From contig PEZS01000006.1 in the NCBI GenBank assembly GCA_002778785.1, positions 76,518 through 140,517 on the forward strand: a stretch of 64,000 bases of DNA, written 5' to 3'. The stretch is from Bdellovibrionales bacterium CG10_big_fil_rev_8_21_14_0_10_45_34. Its GTDB lineage: Bacteria; Bdellovibrionota; Bdellovibrionia; Bdellovibrionales; 1-14-0-10-45-34. Every line of letters begins with the position of its first letter. Position 1 is the stretch's first letter. The notes under the pieces are model-generated. The model made no database searches. It saw nothing but the letters and a program-made list of their open reading frames with translations, and was not told where the DNA came from. Position numbers and translations under genes: made by a program. Shown piece after piece: positions 53,642-62,788 of the stretch.

Positions 53642-53749
53642 AATCGTACGGAGTCACTTGTGGGACTTATTGCGTTAAACCTGTGCTTTAAAACGCCAAC
53701 ACGGCGCCAACTATAATGCGATGAGTCCCACAAGTGACTCCGTACGATT
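53642..53749. repeat. 108-bp element with perfect 26-bp inverted ends
   Basis: The arm at 53642-53667 (AATCGTACGGAGTCACTTGT plus GGGACT) is the exact reverse complement of 53724-53749. Partial pairing continues inward (TATTGCGTT against CATCGCATT), leaving a loop of roughly 30-56 bases. It fills the gap between two convergent genes, touching the stop codon at 53750. It may act as a two-way terminator or be a MITE/REP-like mobile or palindromic repeat. No flanking target duplication or second copy was seen in the window. Confidence 0.75.
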
Positions 53750-55699
53750 CTAGAATGGTGGTGGGTTAAGGATAGCGCCTTTCACGGATGGTCCGCCAAG
53801 CTCTAGATCTTTTCGGGTCAAATAATTGTGAGAGACAATTTTGACACTGTAGCCAACGCGAGAACCAATGGCGCAACTTCCGGGTATGGGATCTTTTCCT
53901 TCGTTGTAGCATTCACCAAAGCTCGCCGGAAAGCGAAAGTCAGAAGGCCCAGTTGGCGACCAGCCGGTCAAAAGATGATGATAAGACTTTAAAAGATAAA
54001 AATTGGTCTGAGGGTCACTGAGTCGAACTGCAAAATCCATTTGATCGCGAATGTTCATCAGCACTTCATCGCGTGTGCCAAGATCTCCAAGTATAAACTG
54101 CCCTTTCAAAATACCTTGCTGCATTCTCTGCCGATAGTTGGAATCAAAACTGGGGTCGACGGAATAATAAGTGGAATCAAAAAGATCGGGCGCAACGGCT
54201 GATATTTCTAAATCGCGAATCCAAGGGCCAATGCTTTTGTCGTTTGCAAGCGGACGGTTCAGTTGTGGTTTTAGTGCCCACGCCAAAGGATCAGATCCTT
54301 TGCTCTCGAAGCTTGCGGGCAGAAGCCCCCACCAGTCGGTCGTCATTCCCGTTACTTTTTGAAAGGTGCTCGCAAATAACGAGAGCGCTAACCGGGAGTT
54401 GAGACCCAAAGCGTCGCCTGGAAATCTGGAATAGTTGGGCACGCTCGATGAAGTAAACTCTTGAGGAGCACCATCTTCATAGCGCTCTGGAGTAAGAGGT
54501 TCTAGCTTTTCTCCGCCCGAAGATTTTTCAGATCCGTAGGGCCAGAGTGAATTCATCCATGGACCGATTCTTCCGCCAAATGGTTTTGCGTAAGAAACGG
54601 CTGTTAATGTGATGGGCTTACCGAATGGCGCAAACGGCTTACGAGGCTTTGATGTGATTTTCACACCAACGTAACCCATAATCCAGGGATTCTTTTCAAC
54701 TCCTAGCAGAGATTTGTACGGGCTGCTCTTTGGCGGCTCAAGATAAAGATCAGCAAGAATGCCTTGGGGATCTATCTTTGACTTGTTGGCGTTGTAAAAA
54801 TTTGGAAGCCCCTGCCACAGTGGTTTGACTTGTCCGCTACAGCCGCCCGCAGTGTTAGAAAAATCAGTGTAAAGAACTGTCGGATAGATTTCGATCTCTT
54901 TCAGCCAACGGTCGAATGGTATGCCGCCAAAGGAGTTGAAAATTTCAAATTCATAGTCCTCTAGGTTGGCCCGAGTTAAGTTGTTCGAGAGCGTTTTTTC
55001 CGCTCCCTCTCGAGCGCTCCTTCCGTCGAGATCCGTGAAGTCCTCGGGTGAGCGTGCAACTTCCGCGGCCAGAGCTCGAATGGTTTTGAGCCTCGAGCCA
55101 ACCTCTAGCCGATAAGAAATCATCCATGTTGCCGCGATGGCCCAGTTGATGCTTCCCGACGTTTGGCAACTGTGTTCGATCACTTGGCCTGCATCTTTGA
55201 CTATGCCTGCTATGCGCTCATTCAAATCTGCCAACGGTCCGAAAAGGCCTGGGATAAGCGTGAGTTCTTGAAATTTAGGAATCCGAATTCGCGCCTCGTG
55301 GCAAAGGTTTTGGCGACTGCTTTTGCCTGACCAAAAACTTGAGGCAATACAAACTGAAGGAACGGAATCACCTAAGTGATAAGGTGCCTCAAGCTTAGAG
55401 GTCTCATTTGAAATGAAAGCGGGGTGACTTCTACGGGAGTTGTCACCAAGAACTCGCAGTCGCCAGGCAAGAAGCTTCCAAGCCTGGCGAATCTGATAAT
55501 TCTCGTGGGCGATAGCTCCCAAAAGCTGAGCCTGCTTAGCTGCTGCATAGTAAGCGGCTATGTCTGCACTGTTTTGAAGATTGATTTTATCATGCACGAC
55601 CAAACCGACATTGATGACCATTGCAAAAAGCACGAAGAGTATTTGAAAAATGAGAGCAATAAGTATGGCCATCTGGCCACGTTGATTTTTGCAGGACAT
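53750..55699 (-). CDS. TadG-like pilus-associated or secreted protein
   Basis: The 649-residue protein opens with RGQMAILIALIFQILFVLFAMVINVGLVVHDKINLQNSADIAAYYAA. This is the TadE/TadG-type N-terminus: basic residue, one long hydrophobic segment, then the DKINLQNSADxAAxxAA block found in Flp-pilus TadG. The long remainder is probably periplasmic or extracellular with no recognised domain. It stands alone, with no cpaA, tadA or other tad genes beside it; in related bacteria solitary TadG-like genes are known. The ribosome site lies just before ATG 55699, and the stop touches the inverted-repeat element. Confidence 0.78.
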   Translation of the reverse strand: MSCKNQRGQMAILIALIFQILFVLFAMVINVGLVVHDKINLQNSADIAAYYAAAKQAQLLGAIAHENYQIRQAWKLLAWRLRVLGDNSRRSHPAFISNETSKLEAPYHLGDSVPSVCIASSFWSGKSSRQNLCHEARIRIPKFQELTLIPGLFGPLADLNERIAGIVKDAGQVIEHSCQTSGSINWAIAATWMISYRLEVGSRLKTIRALAAEVARSPEDFTDLDGRSAREGAEKTLSNNLTRANLEDYEFEIFNSFGGIPFDRWLKEIEIYPTVLYTDFSNTAGGCSGQVKPLWQGLPNFYNANKSKIDPQGILADLYLEPPKSSPYKSLLGVEKNPWIMGYVGVKITSKPRKPFAPFGKPITLTAVSYAKPFGGRIGPWMNSLWPYGSEKSSGGEKLEPLTPERYEDGAPQEFTSSSVPNYSRFPGDALGLNSRLALSLFASTFQKVTGMTTDWWGLLPASFESKGSDPLAWALKPQLNRPLANDKSIGPWIRDLEISAVAPDLFDSTYYSVDPSFDSNYRQRMQQGILKGQFILGDLGTRDEVLMNIRDQMDFAVRLSDPQTNFYLLKSYHHLLTGWSPTGPSDFRFPASFGECYNEGKDPIPGSCAIGSRVGYSVKIVSHNYLTRKDLELGGPSVKGAILNPPPF

Positions 55700-55833
55700 C
55701 CCTTCATTTTAGTGAAATCCAGAAAAAAGTCTCTGTAGAAGCTTGGACGTTGGCCGAGCTCTGAGTGATTTTGACATTCGTAAAGAGTTTGAGAGAATAA
55801 GAACGACTCAAAAAACCAACGAGGTATACGGAA

Positions 55834-56958
55834 TTGGCTTTAAACATTCACATAGCTAAAAATTTTCGCGATTTTCAGAAAAAAGGAAACTACTGTATTG
55901 CGGCTGCGACGTTTGCGGCAAGTTTGGGTGCCGCCTGTGCTGTGAATGCCGGAGTCATCAGCGAAGGCTGGTACAAGGTCTTGATGTCTGGTGAGCACCA
56001 AGGATACATGGTTGAAAGGACTAACTACGACCCAAGCACCAAACTTTACACGGTGAATACGTTCTTAAGAACGCATCCTAAGAGTGGCAATGCATCAGAA
56101 AGCACAAGCGCCGTGTTTCACGGAGCGGAAAAGAATTTTGCACCCGTAAGTTCAAAGTATATTTGGCTAGGTGGCGATTCTGCCCGCACCGTCGAGGCCA
56201 AATACAACGGACGCATAGTCAGCGCGATCATCAATCAACACAACAATAAAAAACCCCTTTCTTTTACGAAAGAACTTCAGTCGGATGGCCGCAAGTCAGA
56301 AGATGCCAAAGAAAAAGCTCAACCAGACCTTATTTTGGCGGCAGCAGTGCGAATGAGAATTTTCTTAGGCCCAGAGAGTCTGAAGAGTGGCATCAAGGTT
56401 GGCCAGCGGTTTGATTTTGATGCCATTGCCGAAGAGGGAGCCAAAAGTAATGGAGACAGCCAAGGCTACTACGACACTTTGAACGTCTATCCGTACAAAG
56501 TTCAAATTGTGGATTTGGCGAATGAGGGAGGATTTGAGACTTTTCGGTTCGTGACAAGTTATCTAGGTCAAGAGTCAGTCAGTTATTACACTCTTACAGG
56601 GGATCTTGTAAGAGTCAGTGTTCCGCAAAAAGGAATCGAAATTGTCAGAGTCGACTCAGAGGCTTCAGCAGTGTACGGGCTTCCAAAAAGTGAAAAAAGC
56701 TTGAAAGAACAATTTGGAACCGTGCCCGTAGCGACTCCGCTAAGACGCCTACCGACCCGACAAGAAAGACCAAAGCTGAAAAACCTTGAGGGCGAGCCAA
56801 ATCCCAATGTGCCGAAGGGTTTGTCTGTGCCACCGGGTAAGGGTATAGAAATTCAGCCAAATATTGAGAAAGAAAAAGGAAACAAATCGGGCCAAGAAAG
56901 CGGCGCAGGCGATAACAAAGCGAAAGAAGTGCCAAAAGTTAAAAAGGATGCTGAGTGA
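55834..56958 (+). CDS. Secreted protein of unknown function upstream of permease genes
   Basis: The 374-residue protein starts at TTG (GAGG upstream) and has a signal peptide in KKGNYCIAAATFAASLGAACAVNAG. The mature domain (about 45-290) is beta-rich with repeated long strands (GWYKVLMSGEHQGYMVERTNYDPSTKLYTVNTFLRT, VQIVDLANEGGFETFRFVTSYLGQESVSYYTLTGDLVRVSV). This is reminiscent of exported beta-sheet lipid-binding folds, but no family is assigned. The C-terminal 80 residues are Pro/Lys/Glu-rich and disordered. It overlaps the permease gene by 4 bp, so it is translationally coupled to it and may be an accessory or binding partner in place of a normal solute-binding protein. Confidence 0.7.
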   Translation: MALNIHIAKNFRDFQKKGNYCIAAATFAASLGAACAVNAGVISEGWYKVLMSGEHQGYMVERTNYDPSTKLYTVNTFLRTHPKSGNASESTSAVFHGAEKNFAPVSSKYIWLGGDSARTVEAKYNGRIVSAIINQHNNKKPLSFTKELQSDGRKSEDAKEKAQPDLILAAAVRMRIFLGPESLKSGIKVGQRFDFDAIAEEGAKSNGDSQGYYDTLNVYPYKVQIVDLANEGGFETFRFVTSYLGQESVSYYTLTGDLVRVSVPQKGIEIVRVDSEASAVYGLPKSEKSLKEQFGTVPVATPLRRLPTRQERPKLKNLEGEPNPNVPKGLSVPPGKGIEIQPNIEKEKGNKSGQESGAGDNKAKEVPKVKKDAE

Positions 56959-57875
56959 TTTCGTTCTTGGTCCGAAGGCTGATAATGACAGTTCCAGTTT
57001 TGGTTGGTGTTGCCACATTTACCTTTTTGCTCATTCACTTTGTGCCTGGTGATCCGATTGATTTGATGTTGGGTGAGAGCGCCTCTTACGAAGACAAACT
57101 TCAGCTACGTGAGGAGATGGGTTTAAATCAACCACTTCTCACCCAGTACAAAGACTATTGGACAAAGCTCAGCCAACTTGACCTTGGTAGATCCTACCTA
57201 AGCCGCCGCCCTGTATTTGACGAAATCAACGATCGAGTAGGCGCAACGGTGGAGCTAGCCCTTGCGGCCATATTTATTTCGCTATTCGTAGGCGTTCCGT
57301 TAGGTATCATTGCAGCTGTGAAACAGTATACAAAGTTTGATCACTCGATATCAGTGTTGGGACTATTAGGTATGTCGCTTCCTGGGTTTTGGGTTGGTCC
57401 AATGCTGATTCTTATCTTTTCAATAAAGCTGGGCTGGTTTCCGGTGAGTGAGCGTGGGGGACTTGAGAGTTTGATTTTGCCGGCTGTGAGCTTGGGCCTT
57501 CCTTTGGCGGCAATTATGATGCGAATGACCCGTGCTTCAATGTTAGATGTTATTAAAGAGGATTACATTCGTACAGCCCGCTCTAAAGGAATGGGCAACT
57601 TTTTGGTGTACTCAAAGCATGCTCTTAGGAACGCGCTGATGCCTGTAATTACTATTCTTGGAATTCAGCTCGGAGCACTTCTTACGGGCACAGTTATTAC
57701 TGAAACCATTTTTGACTGGCCTGGCATTGGCACGCTCTTCTTCTCTTCAATTCAGCAGCGAAATTACCCTCTTGTTCAAGGATGTGTGCTTTTAATTTCA
57801 ACGACATATGTTGTCGTCAATCTAGCAACCGACGTGATGTACGGAGTTGTTAATCCGAAAGTTAGAGTGCAATGA
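56955..57875 (+). CDS. Dipeptide/oligopeptide-type ABC permease (DppB-like)
   Basis: The 306-residue permease has six membrane segments and the full DppB/OppB signature: VATFTFLLIHFVPGDPIDLMLGESAS near the N-terminus, LPAVSLGLPLAAIMMRMTRASMLDVIKEDYIRTARSKGMGNFLVYSKHALRNALMPVITILGIQLGALLTGTVITETIFDWPGIGTLF with the EAA loop, and RNYPLVQGCVLL at the end. It pairs with the DppC-like protein. There is no ATPase or classical binding protein beside it. Overlaps of 4 bp link it to both neighbours. Confidence 0.95.
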   Translation: MISFLVRRLIMTVPVLVGVATFTFLLIHFVPGDPIDLMLGESASYEDKLQLREEMGLNQPLLTQYKDYWTKLSQLDLGRSYLSRRPVFDEINDRVGATVELALAAIFISLFVGVPLGIIAAVKQYTKFDHSISVLGLLGMSLPGFWVGPMLILIFSIKLGWFPVSERGGLESLILPAVSLGLPLAAIMMRMTRASMLDVIKEDYIRTARSKGMGNFLVYSKHALRNALMPVITILGIQLGALLTGTVITETIFDWPGIGTLFFSSIQQRNYPLVQGCVLLISTTYVVVNLATDVMYGVVNPKVRVQ

Positions 57876-58699
57876 CAGAGGCGAATCTCTTAAAGATAAT
57901 AAAAAAGAGACCCCTTCTCATTGCTGCAGCCGTGTTGCTTGGGTCAATGTGTTTAATAGCTATTTTTGCACCGTTCATAGCCACTCATGATCCGCGAAGT
58001 ATTTCTCTTCCGGACCAGTTTCAAAATCCCAACTCTTCGCATCTCTTTGGAACAGATCAAAATGGTAGCGACGTCTTTTCACGAGTGGTATACGGGGCGA
58101 GAATCAGCTTAATCGTCTCTTTGAGTGTCGTTTTGATTTCGGCAACAGTCGGAACTTTTTTGGGAAGTTTGGCAGGCTATTTTGGCGGCTGGGTAGATAC
58201 ACTTCTTATGCGTTTTATCGACATGCTATACGCCTTCCCGGGCTTTTTATTAGCATTGAGTATCGTGGCTTTTCTTGGGCCGTCTATTGGCAATCTCATA
58301 CTCGCATTATGCATCACCGGGTGGACGGGCTACGCCAGACTTGTCAGAGGAGAGGCCCTTCATCTTAAAACACGAGATTTTGTCACGGCATCTAGAGCCG
58401 TTGGTGCTGGCTCGTTTCGGCTCGTAGGAATTCACATTCTGCCAAATTTAGTTGGCCCACTTGTTGTTCAAATGACCTTTGGTATGGCCGGTACGTTGAT
58501 CGCGGAGTCGTCTTTAAGTTTCTTGGGTTTGGGTGCGCCGCCCACAGAGCCAACGTGGGGTGGTTTACTCAATGTTGGAAGAGTTTATCTTGTAGAAGCC
58601 CCACACTTGAGCTTTTTTCCGGGTGTCATGATTGTGATGGTTGTACTCAGTTTTAATTTGTTCGGAGACGGTCTTCGAGATTATTTAGATCCGAAGTGA
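57872..58699 (+). CDS. Dipeptide/oligopeptide-type ABC permease (DppC-like)
   Basis: The 275-residue permease has an OppC_N membrane segment (PLLIAAAVLLGSMCLIAIFAPFIATHDP), HLFGTDQNGSDVFSRVVYGARISLIVSLSVV, and the EAA loop in RGEALHLKTRDFVTASRAVGAGSFRLVGIHILPNLVGPLVV. It completes the channel with the DppB-like partner. ATPases (DppD/F) and binding protein must be elsewhere. The next gene, about 100 bp on, is nagZ, so transport of murein peptides is a reasonable hypothesis. Confidence 0.95.
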   Translation: MTEANLLKIIKKRPLLIAAAVLLGSMCLIAIFAPFIATHDPRSISLPDQFQNPNSSHLFGTDQNGSDVFSRVVYGARISLIVSLSVVLISATVGTFLGSLAGYFGGWVDTLLMRFIDMLYAFPGFLLALSIVAFLGPSIGNLILALCITGWTGYARLVRGEALHLKTRDFVTASRAVGAGSFRLVGIHILPNLVGPLVVQMTFGMAGTLIAESSLSFLGLGAPPTEPTWGGLLNVGRVYLVEAPHLSFFPGVMIVMVVLSFNLFGDGLRDYLDPK

Positions 58700-58799
58700 T
58701 CGCGACCTTGGTCTGATTTGCTAAAGCAAACTAATTTCATTCGGCATTTGAATGCATGACTCATTGTCTTTGAGATAAATAACGTATTCAATCATATTA

Positions 58800-59927
58800 G
58801 TGGCTTTATCTCTTAGACAGAAAATCGGTCAAAATTTTTTCATTGGGCTCTCCGGTAAAGAGCTGACCGACGAAGAGCGTTCATTTATCATCGCAAACAA
58901 TATCGGCGGAGTGGTTTTGTTTGCAAGAAACTGCGAAACCCCTGAGCAGATTCATCAACTCATTTGTCAGGTTCAAGAAGCTGGGCAGAAGTCAGAAGAA
59001 AAGGTACCCCTTTGGGTAGGTATTGATATGGAGGGCGGAAGAGTTCATCGCCTGAAATCTCCCTTCACAATTTGGCCGGCTATGAGGCAACTGGGTAAAC
59101 TCGACTCCCCCTCGATGGCGTTTCGATTTGCAGAAGCGTTGGGCCGGGAGTTAAAGGCAGTTGGTATCAACCTCAACTTCTCACCGAGCGTGGATGTACT
59201 TACAAACCCAATGAATCAGGTCATTGGCGATCGCGCACTTTCAAGTGATCCTGAGCAAGTGTCAAAGCTGGGGTCAGGGATCGTAAGGGGATTTATCAAA
59301 GCGGATATACTTCCGGTGGCAAAACACTTTCCGGGTCATGGGCAGACGAGTGTAGATTCCCATGTTGATTTGCCTGTGGAATCTACAACTCTTAGCGAAC
59401 TCAAAGAAAGAGAGCTCATCCCTTTTAAGAAGGTCTTTCGCGCGCGCTTGGACATTGTAATGACGGCGCATGTTTTGTTTCAAGCGATCGATCCAGACTG
59501 GCCGGCTTCGCTTTCTGAAGTTTTTCTCCATCAAATTCTTAGAAAAGACATTGGTTACAGGGGGCTAGTAATCACCGACGATCTCGACATGGGCGCTCTC
59601 AGGAATCGATGGAGTCAAGAAGAGATCGCTGTTCAAGCCGTCCATGCAGGGGCCCACTTTCTCTTGTATTGCAACGATCCCTCATCTCCTGAGAAGGCAA
59701 TAACAGCGATTGAGAAAGCCTTGGAGTCCAACATTATATCGAAAAATATTATCGAAAATAATCACAAACTCGCAATAGAGTTGAAATCAAAAAAACTGAA
59801 AAGTTACTCTGTTAGTAGCTACAATGAGCTCAAGCACTTTATTGGATGCGGAGAACATCAGGAGCTTGCCCTTGCCATTAAAGAGGGGCGCATTCTCGAG
59901 GCTACTAGTCAAGCCGACTCGGCTTGA
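58800..59927 (+). CDS. nagZ: Beta-N-acetylhexosaminidase NagZ (GH3)
   Basis: The 375-residue cytoplasmic glycosidase releases N-acetylglucosamine from peptidoglycan fragments. Its family marks are GIDMEGGRVHRLKSPFT, VAKHFPGHGQTSVDSHVDLP with the Asp/His catalytic dyad, and VITDDLDMGALRNRW with the nucleophile Asp. The start is GTG at 58800; no clear ribosome site is visible, so a nearby alternative start cannot be excluded. The length (about 375) is longer than E. coli NagZ (341) because of a C-terminal tail. The TGA stop sits inside a stable hairpin just ahead of the cobalamin riboswitch. Confidence 0.94.
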   Translation: MALSLRQKIGQNFFIGLSGKELTDEERSFIIANNIGGVVLFARNCETPEQIHQLICQVQEAGQKSEEKVPLWVGIDMEGGRVHRLKSPFTIWPAMRQLGKLDSPSMAFRFAEALGRELKAVGINLNFSPSVDVLTNPMNQVIGDRALSSDPEQVSKLGSGIVRGFIKADILPVAKHFPGHGQTSVDSHVDLPVESTTLSELKERELIPFKKVFRARLDIVMTAHVLFQAIDPDWPASLSEVFLHQILRKDIGYRGLVITDDLDMGALRNRWSQEEIAVQAVHAGAHFLLYCNDPSSPEKAITAIEKALESNIISKNIIENNHKLAIELKSKKLKSYSVSSYNELKHFIGCGEHQELALAIKEGRILEATSQADSA

Positions 59928-59928
59928 C
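59908..59928 (+). terminator. Hairpin overlapping the nagZ stop codon
   Basis: GTCAAGCCG (59908-59916) pairs perfectly with CGGCTTGAC (59920-59928) around ACT. It includes the nagZ TGA and directly precedes the riboswitch. No T-run follows, so if it is a terminator it is a weak one; it may also insulate the riboswitch. Confidence 0.4.
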
Positions 59929-59929
59929 A

Positions 59930-60068
59930 GGTCGAATCTTTCAAAGCAACTTGTGAAAAATCTTTGGGTAGTGGGGAAGTCCGGTGAAAATCCGGCGCTG
60001 TGCCGCAACGGTAAAGAGGTTATGCTTCTTAGCCCGAATGCCAATGCCCATGATAACTCTCGAGCAAG
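59930..60068 (+). promoter_or_regulatory. Cobalamin (B12) riboswitch
   Basis: The conserved core is plain: GGGAAGTCCGGTGAAAATCC (59974-59993) then GGCGCTGTGCCGCAACGGTAA (59994-60014), followed by a 3' element AGCCCGAATGCC (60031-60042) that fits the class AG-C-G-A-CC pattern. It lies in the leader of the TonB-dependent receptor gene, 12-150 bp upstream of its ATG. A small hairpin (CTCT with AGAG) can cover the ribosome site AGAGG near 60070, pointing to control of translation. Binding of adenosylcobalamin should shut off the btu operon. Confidence 0.93.
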
Positions 60069-60080
60069 AGGTATTTTTTT

Positions 60081-61931
60081 ATGTATTTTGCATTTGCCCT
60101 TTCGGCCTTTGCATTCCTTTCAACTTCTGCCGCGTTTTCTGATTTGCCCACAACCGTGCAAAAGCCCTCGCCGTCTGCGAGCAAACTTAAAGATGGGTGG
60201 GTTGAGGCCACACCGTTAAAACCATTTTCTCCCCAGCTGGGCATTTGGCCACACAAAACTATTCACAACAATGAGGGCACCTTTTCCCGCGTTCTTTTTT
60301 CTGACTCCCTTCTTCGCGATCCGTCGCTTTTTGCAAGCGAGCAGGGATCACCAACGATTTCCATTCGAGGCTCCGGTGCAGCGGGCAGAATTACAGGACT
60401 CGTCAATGGGGTAAACCTCAACCTTGCCGATGGACTTGGGGCCAGAAGGTTATTCTTTCCGGTGGAGGTTGTTGAGAAAACCTCTGTTTTAATGAACCCG
60501 GCCTCCACGTATTTAGGAACAGGAGCCTTAGGCGGGGCAATCAGCTTTTCAGTGGAGCCCACGACAAACAAAAAATTGAGAGTAGGAATTGCAGACTTCG
60601 GCAGTCGAAACATTTTAACTTCGTGGGGACAAAAAGAAGTTGGACAGATATCTTACTTTCACGACCACACGAATGGGGATTTTGAATACAACCTGCAAAG
60701 TGCAGAAGCTGGCGGCAAAAGAGTTCGAAACGACAAAAGCCTTCAGAGAGTCGTCGCCGTATCAGACTCCTCAATAGGCAACTGGCAACTTCAAACTTTT
60801 GGTTTGTTTGCACAAGAAGTCGGTTCGCACCCAGGGATGGTTGGGCAGGCGGCTAGTAACTTTAAAGATACAGGATCCGTCGTAAGCGTGGCTATGACAT
60901 CAAGTCGTTTCTCTTTTGGACAGTTCTCGCAAAGCGTCTCGCGCGTCGGGTTAGATTCGGAATTTGGTCCGACAGAAGGGTACTCCTCAACTTCTCGCTT
61001 CGAATCTCGAACAAATTGGAAAAAGCAATTTGTAGATGACCTTGAGTTGGAATTTTTTAACGATCTCATTTGGGATGAATTCACTTCTAGTTACACGATC
61101 GATTCAAAAAAGTTAACCCAAACACGGGCTGAGCCAGGTTTTCGCACAAGGTTCTCCGCATTCGATGACTGGATACTAGAGGCCGGCAGCCGCTATTCAT
61201 CAAGTGTAGAGTCGTTTGCCAACTCGCTGGGTATATCGAGAGAAATCTCAGGGCACGTAGTTCAGTTAGGTTATTCAGAGGGATACCGAATTCCTTCTTT
61301 AACAGATCTTCATGCAAATGCTCCAACTTTTCAGGGAAACTCTCGGTTAGAGCCAGAAGGCTCAGGTCAAATACAAGCGTCTTTCCAAAGAGAATCTCAA
61401 AGGCTGGCCCCTAATGTATTAGAACACTTCGGCTATAGTGTGCAGATTTACCGAACTGACTTCAGGAACTACTGGGTGAGTGAAGATTTGGGTAGTGGTG
61501 TTTTTTCTAAGAGAAATGCCGCTGCTGCTCAGGTAGATGGATTTGAGCTCTCAATGAATTATGAAGATTTACTTGCGGATGTAACTTTGAGTTACACCTA
61601 TACTGATGCCGTAGATGCTAACACAAAGGAACGATTAGTAACATCTCCAGAGCAGAAGGCTCGTTTAATATTAGTAGTCTACTGGGGTCCCTTAGCTTTT
61701 GAAAATCATCTCACCCATAGCTCCACCTACTTCGTTCAGGATTTTTCTTCGAATTCACGTCGTGAACTTCCGGGATGGACGAAATGGGATTTTCAACTTT
61801 CAACAGTCAGAGTTGGCTCTACCCGAGCCGTTTTTGGTGTAAGAAATATCACCAATCAACCCATCGAGCTCTCGCTCGGCTACCCTGAGAGACAAAGGTT
61901 TTGGTATTGCTCTTTGGAATATGAAATATGA
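60081..61931 (+). CDS. btuB: TonB-dependent outer-membrane receptor, BtuB type
   Basis: The 616-residue protein has a signal peptide (FAFALSAFAFLSTSAAFS). A plug domain follows (SRVLFSDSLLRDPSLFASEQGSPTISIRGSGAAGRITGLVNGVNLNLADG ... VEKTSVLMNPASTYLGTGALGGAISF), then a beta-barrel whose strands run to the C-terminal RFWYCSLEYEI. The riboswitch and the following btuF-btuC-btuD genes make it the cobalamin receptor. A clear TonB box near the mature N-terminus is not evident. The final residue is Ile rather than the usual Phe. Uptake needs a TonB-ExbBD system encoded elsewhere, unless the TolA/TonB-like protein here serves. Confidence 0.9.
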   Translation: MYFAFALSAFAFLSTSAAFSDLPTTVQKPSPSASKLKDGWVEATPLKPFSPQLGIWPHKTIHNNEGTFSRVLFSDSLLRDPSLFASEQGSPTISIRGSGAAGRITGLVNGVNLNLADGLGARRLFFPVEVVEKTSVLMNPASTYLGTGALGGAISFSVEPTTNKKLRVGIADFGSRNILTSWGQKEVGQISYFHDHTNGDFEYNLQSAEAGGKRVRNDKSLQRVVAVSDSSIGNWQLQTFGLFAQEVGSHPGMVGQAASNFKDTGSVVSVAMTSSRFSFGQFSQSVSRVGLDSEFGPTEGYSSTSRFESRTNWKKQFVDDLELEFFNDLIWDEFTSSYTIDSKKLTQTRAEPGFRTRFSAFDDWILEAGSRYSSSVESFANSLGISREISGHVVQLGYSEGYRIPSLTDLHANAPTFQGNSRLEPEGSGQIQASFQRESQRLAPNVLEHFGYSVQIYRTDFRNYWVSEDLGSGVFSKRNAAAAQVDGFELSMNYEDLLADVTLSYTYTDAVDANTKERLVTSPEQKARLILVVYWGPLAFENHLTHSSTYFVQDFSSNSRRELPGWTKWDFQLSTVRVGSTRAVFGVRNITNQPIELSLGYPERQRFWYCSLEYEI

Positions 61932-62788
61932 GAAGACAATCAGTTGTACTATTGTTTTCTCTGGGTTTCGCATTTGCGGCAAAGGCCGCTTCAGATGCTG
62001 GCCCGTCTAATTTTCATCGCGTCGTCTCTCTCTCACCAGCGATTACGGAAATCCTTACTCATCTAGGTATAACAGATAAGTTAGTTGGCATAACCGAACA
62101 GTGTGACGACTATGACCCGAGCTTAGCTAAAATAGAAAGTGTCGGTGATTACTTTAAGCCAAACTTTGAAAAGGTAGCAATGCTTAAGCCAGATATCCTA
62201 CTTGTACCTGATGAGGGCGTAGGTTACTCAGAGCGCGAACCAAAGAGAATAGGCTTGAGATATGAAGTCATGCGTCTGAAGGCTTTGTCTGACTATCCAT
62301 TTGTGGTTGAAAAGCTGGGGGAATTATTTAAGCGAAAAGATGTTGCTCAAAAAATGTCGCGTCAGTGGCGATCTCAGTGGGAGGCGCTAGATAAAAAAAA
62401 CCAAGGGAACGTTCTTATACAGCTTCAGTTGTCCCCGCCGATCTTTGCGGGCGGCGGTACCTTCTTGAGCGAGGCTTTCGCGCGGTGTGGTTTCACGAAT
62501 ATCCTATCAAAGCAAGTGGGCTATCCGCAGGTTTCAAGAGAGGCTCTTGCCAAGTTTGACGAAGAGTTTCTTGTGGTGCCGCTTATTCACGAGAAGACTA
62601 GGTCCGTTTCAGATTTTTGGAAGTTTCAGAGCAGAGCTATCTTGCTTGATGAAAGACTGTTTGAAAAACAATCTCCCCCAGTAAACATTGTGAGGCTAGG
62701 TCCCTCGTTTTTAATTGCAGCAAAAGCTGTTTGTGAGGCCTTGGCGCGACAGCTTCATTCGAAGAAGTCATCAAATGAAATGGAATAA
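61928..62788 (+). CDS. btuF: Periplasmic cobalamin-binding protein BtuF
   Basis: This 286-residue protein of the BtuF/FhuD class has a signal peptide (VVLLFSLGFAFAAKA). It is a two-lobed helical-backbone binding protein with VVSLSPAITEILTHLGITDKLVGITEQCDDYDP, the block typical of B12-binding proteins, and KPDILLVPDEG. It delivers cobalamin to BtuCD. It overlaps btuB by 4 bp and btuC by 14 bp. The length is slightly above E. coli BtuF (266). Confidence 0.92.
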   Translation: MRRQSVVLLFSLGFAFAAKAASDAGPSNFHRVVSLSPAITEILTHLGITDKLVGITEQCDDYDPSLAKIESVGDYFKPNFEKVAMLKPDILLVPDEGVGYSEREPKRIGLRYEVMRLKALSDYPFVVEKLGELFKRKDVAQKMSRQWRSQWEALDKKNQGNVLIQLQLSPPIFAGGGTFLSEAFARCGFTNILSKQVGYPQVSREALAKFDEEFLVVPLIHEKTRSVSDFWKFQSRAILLDERLFEKQSPPVNIVRLGPSFLIAAKAVCEALARQLHSKKSSNEME

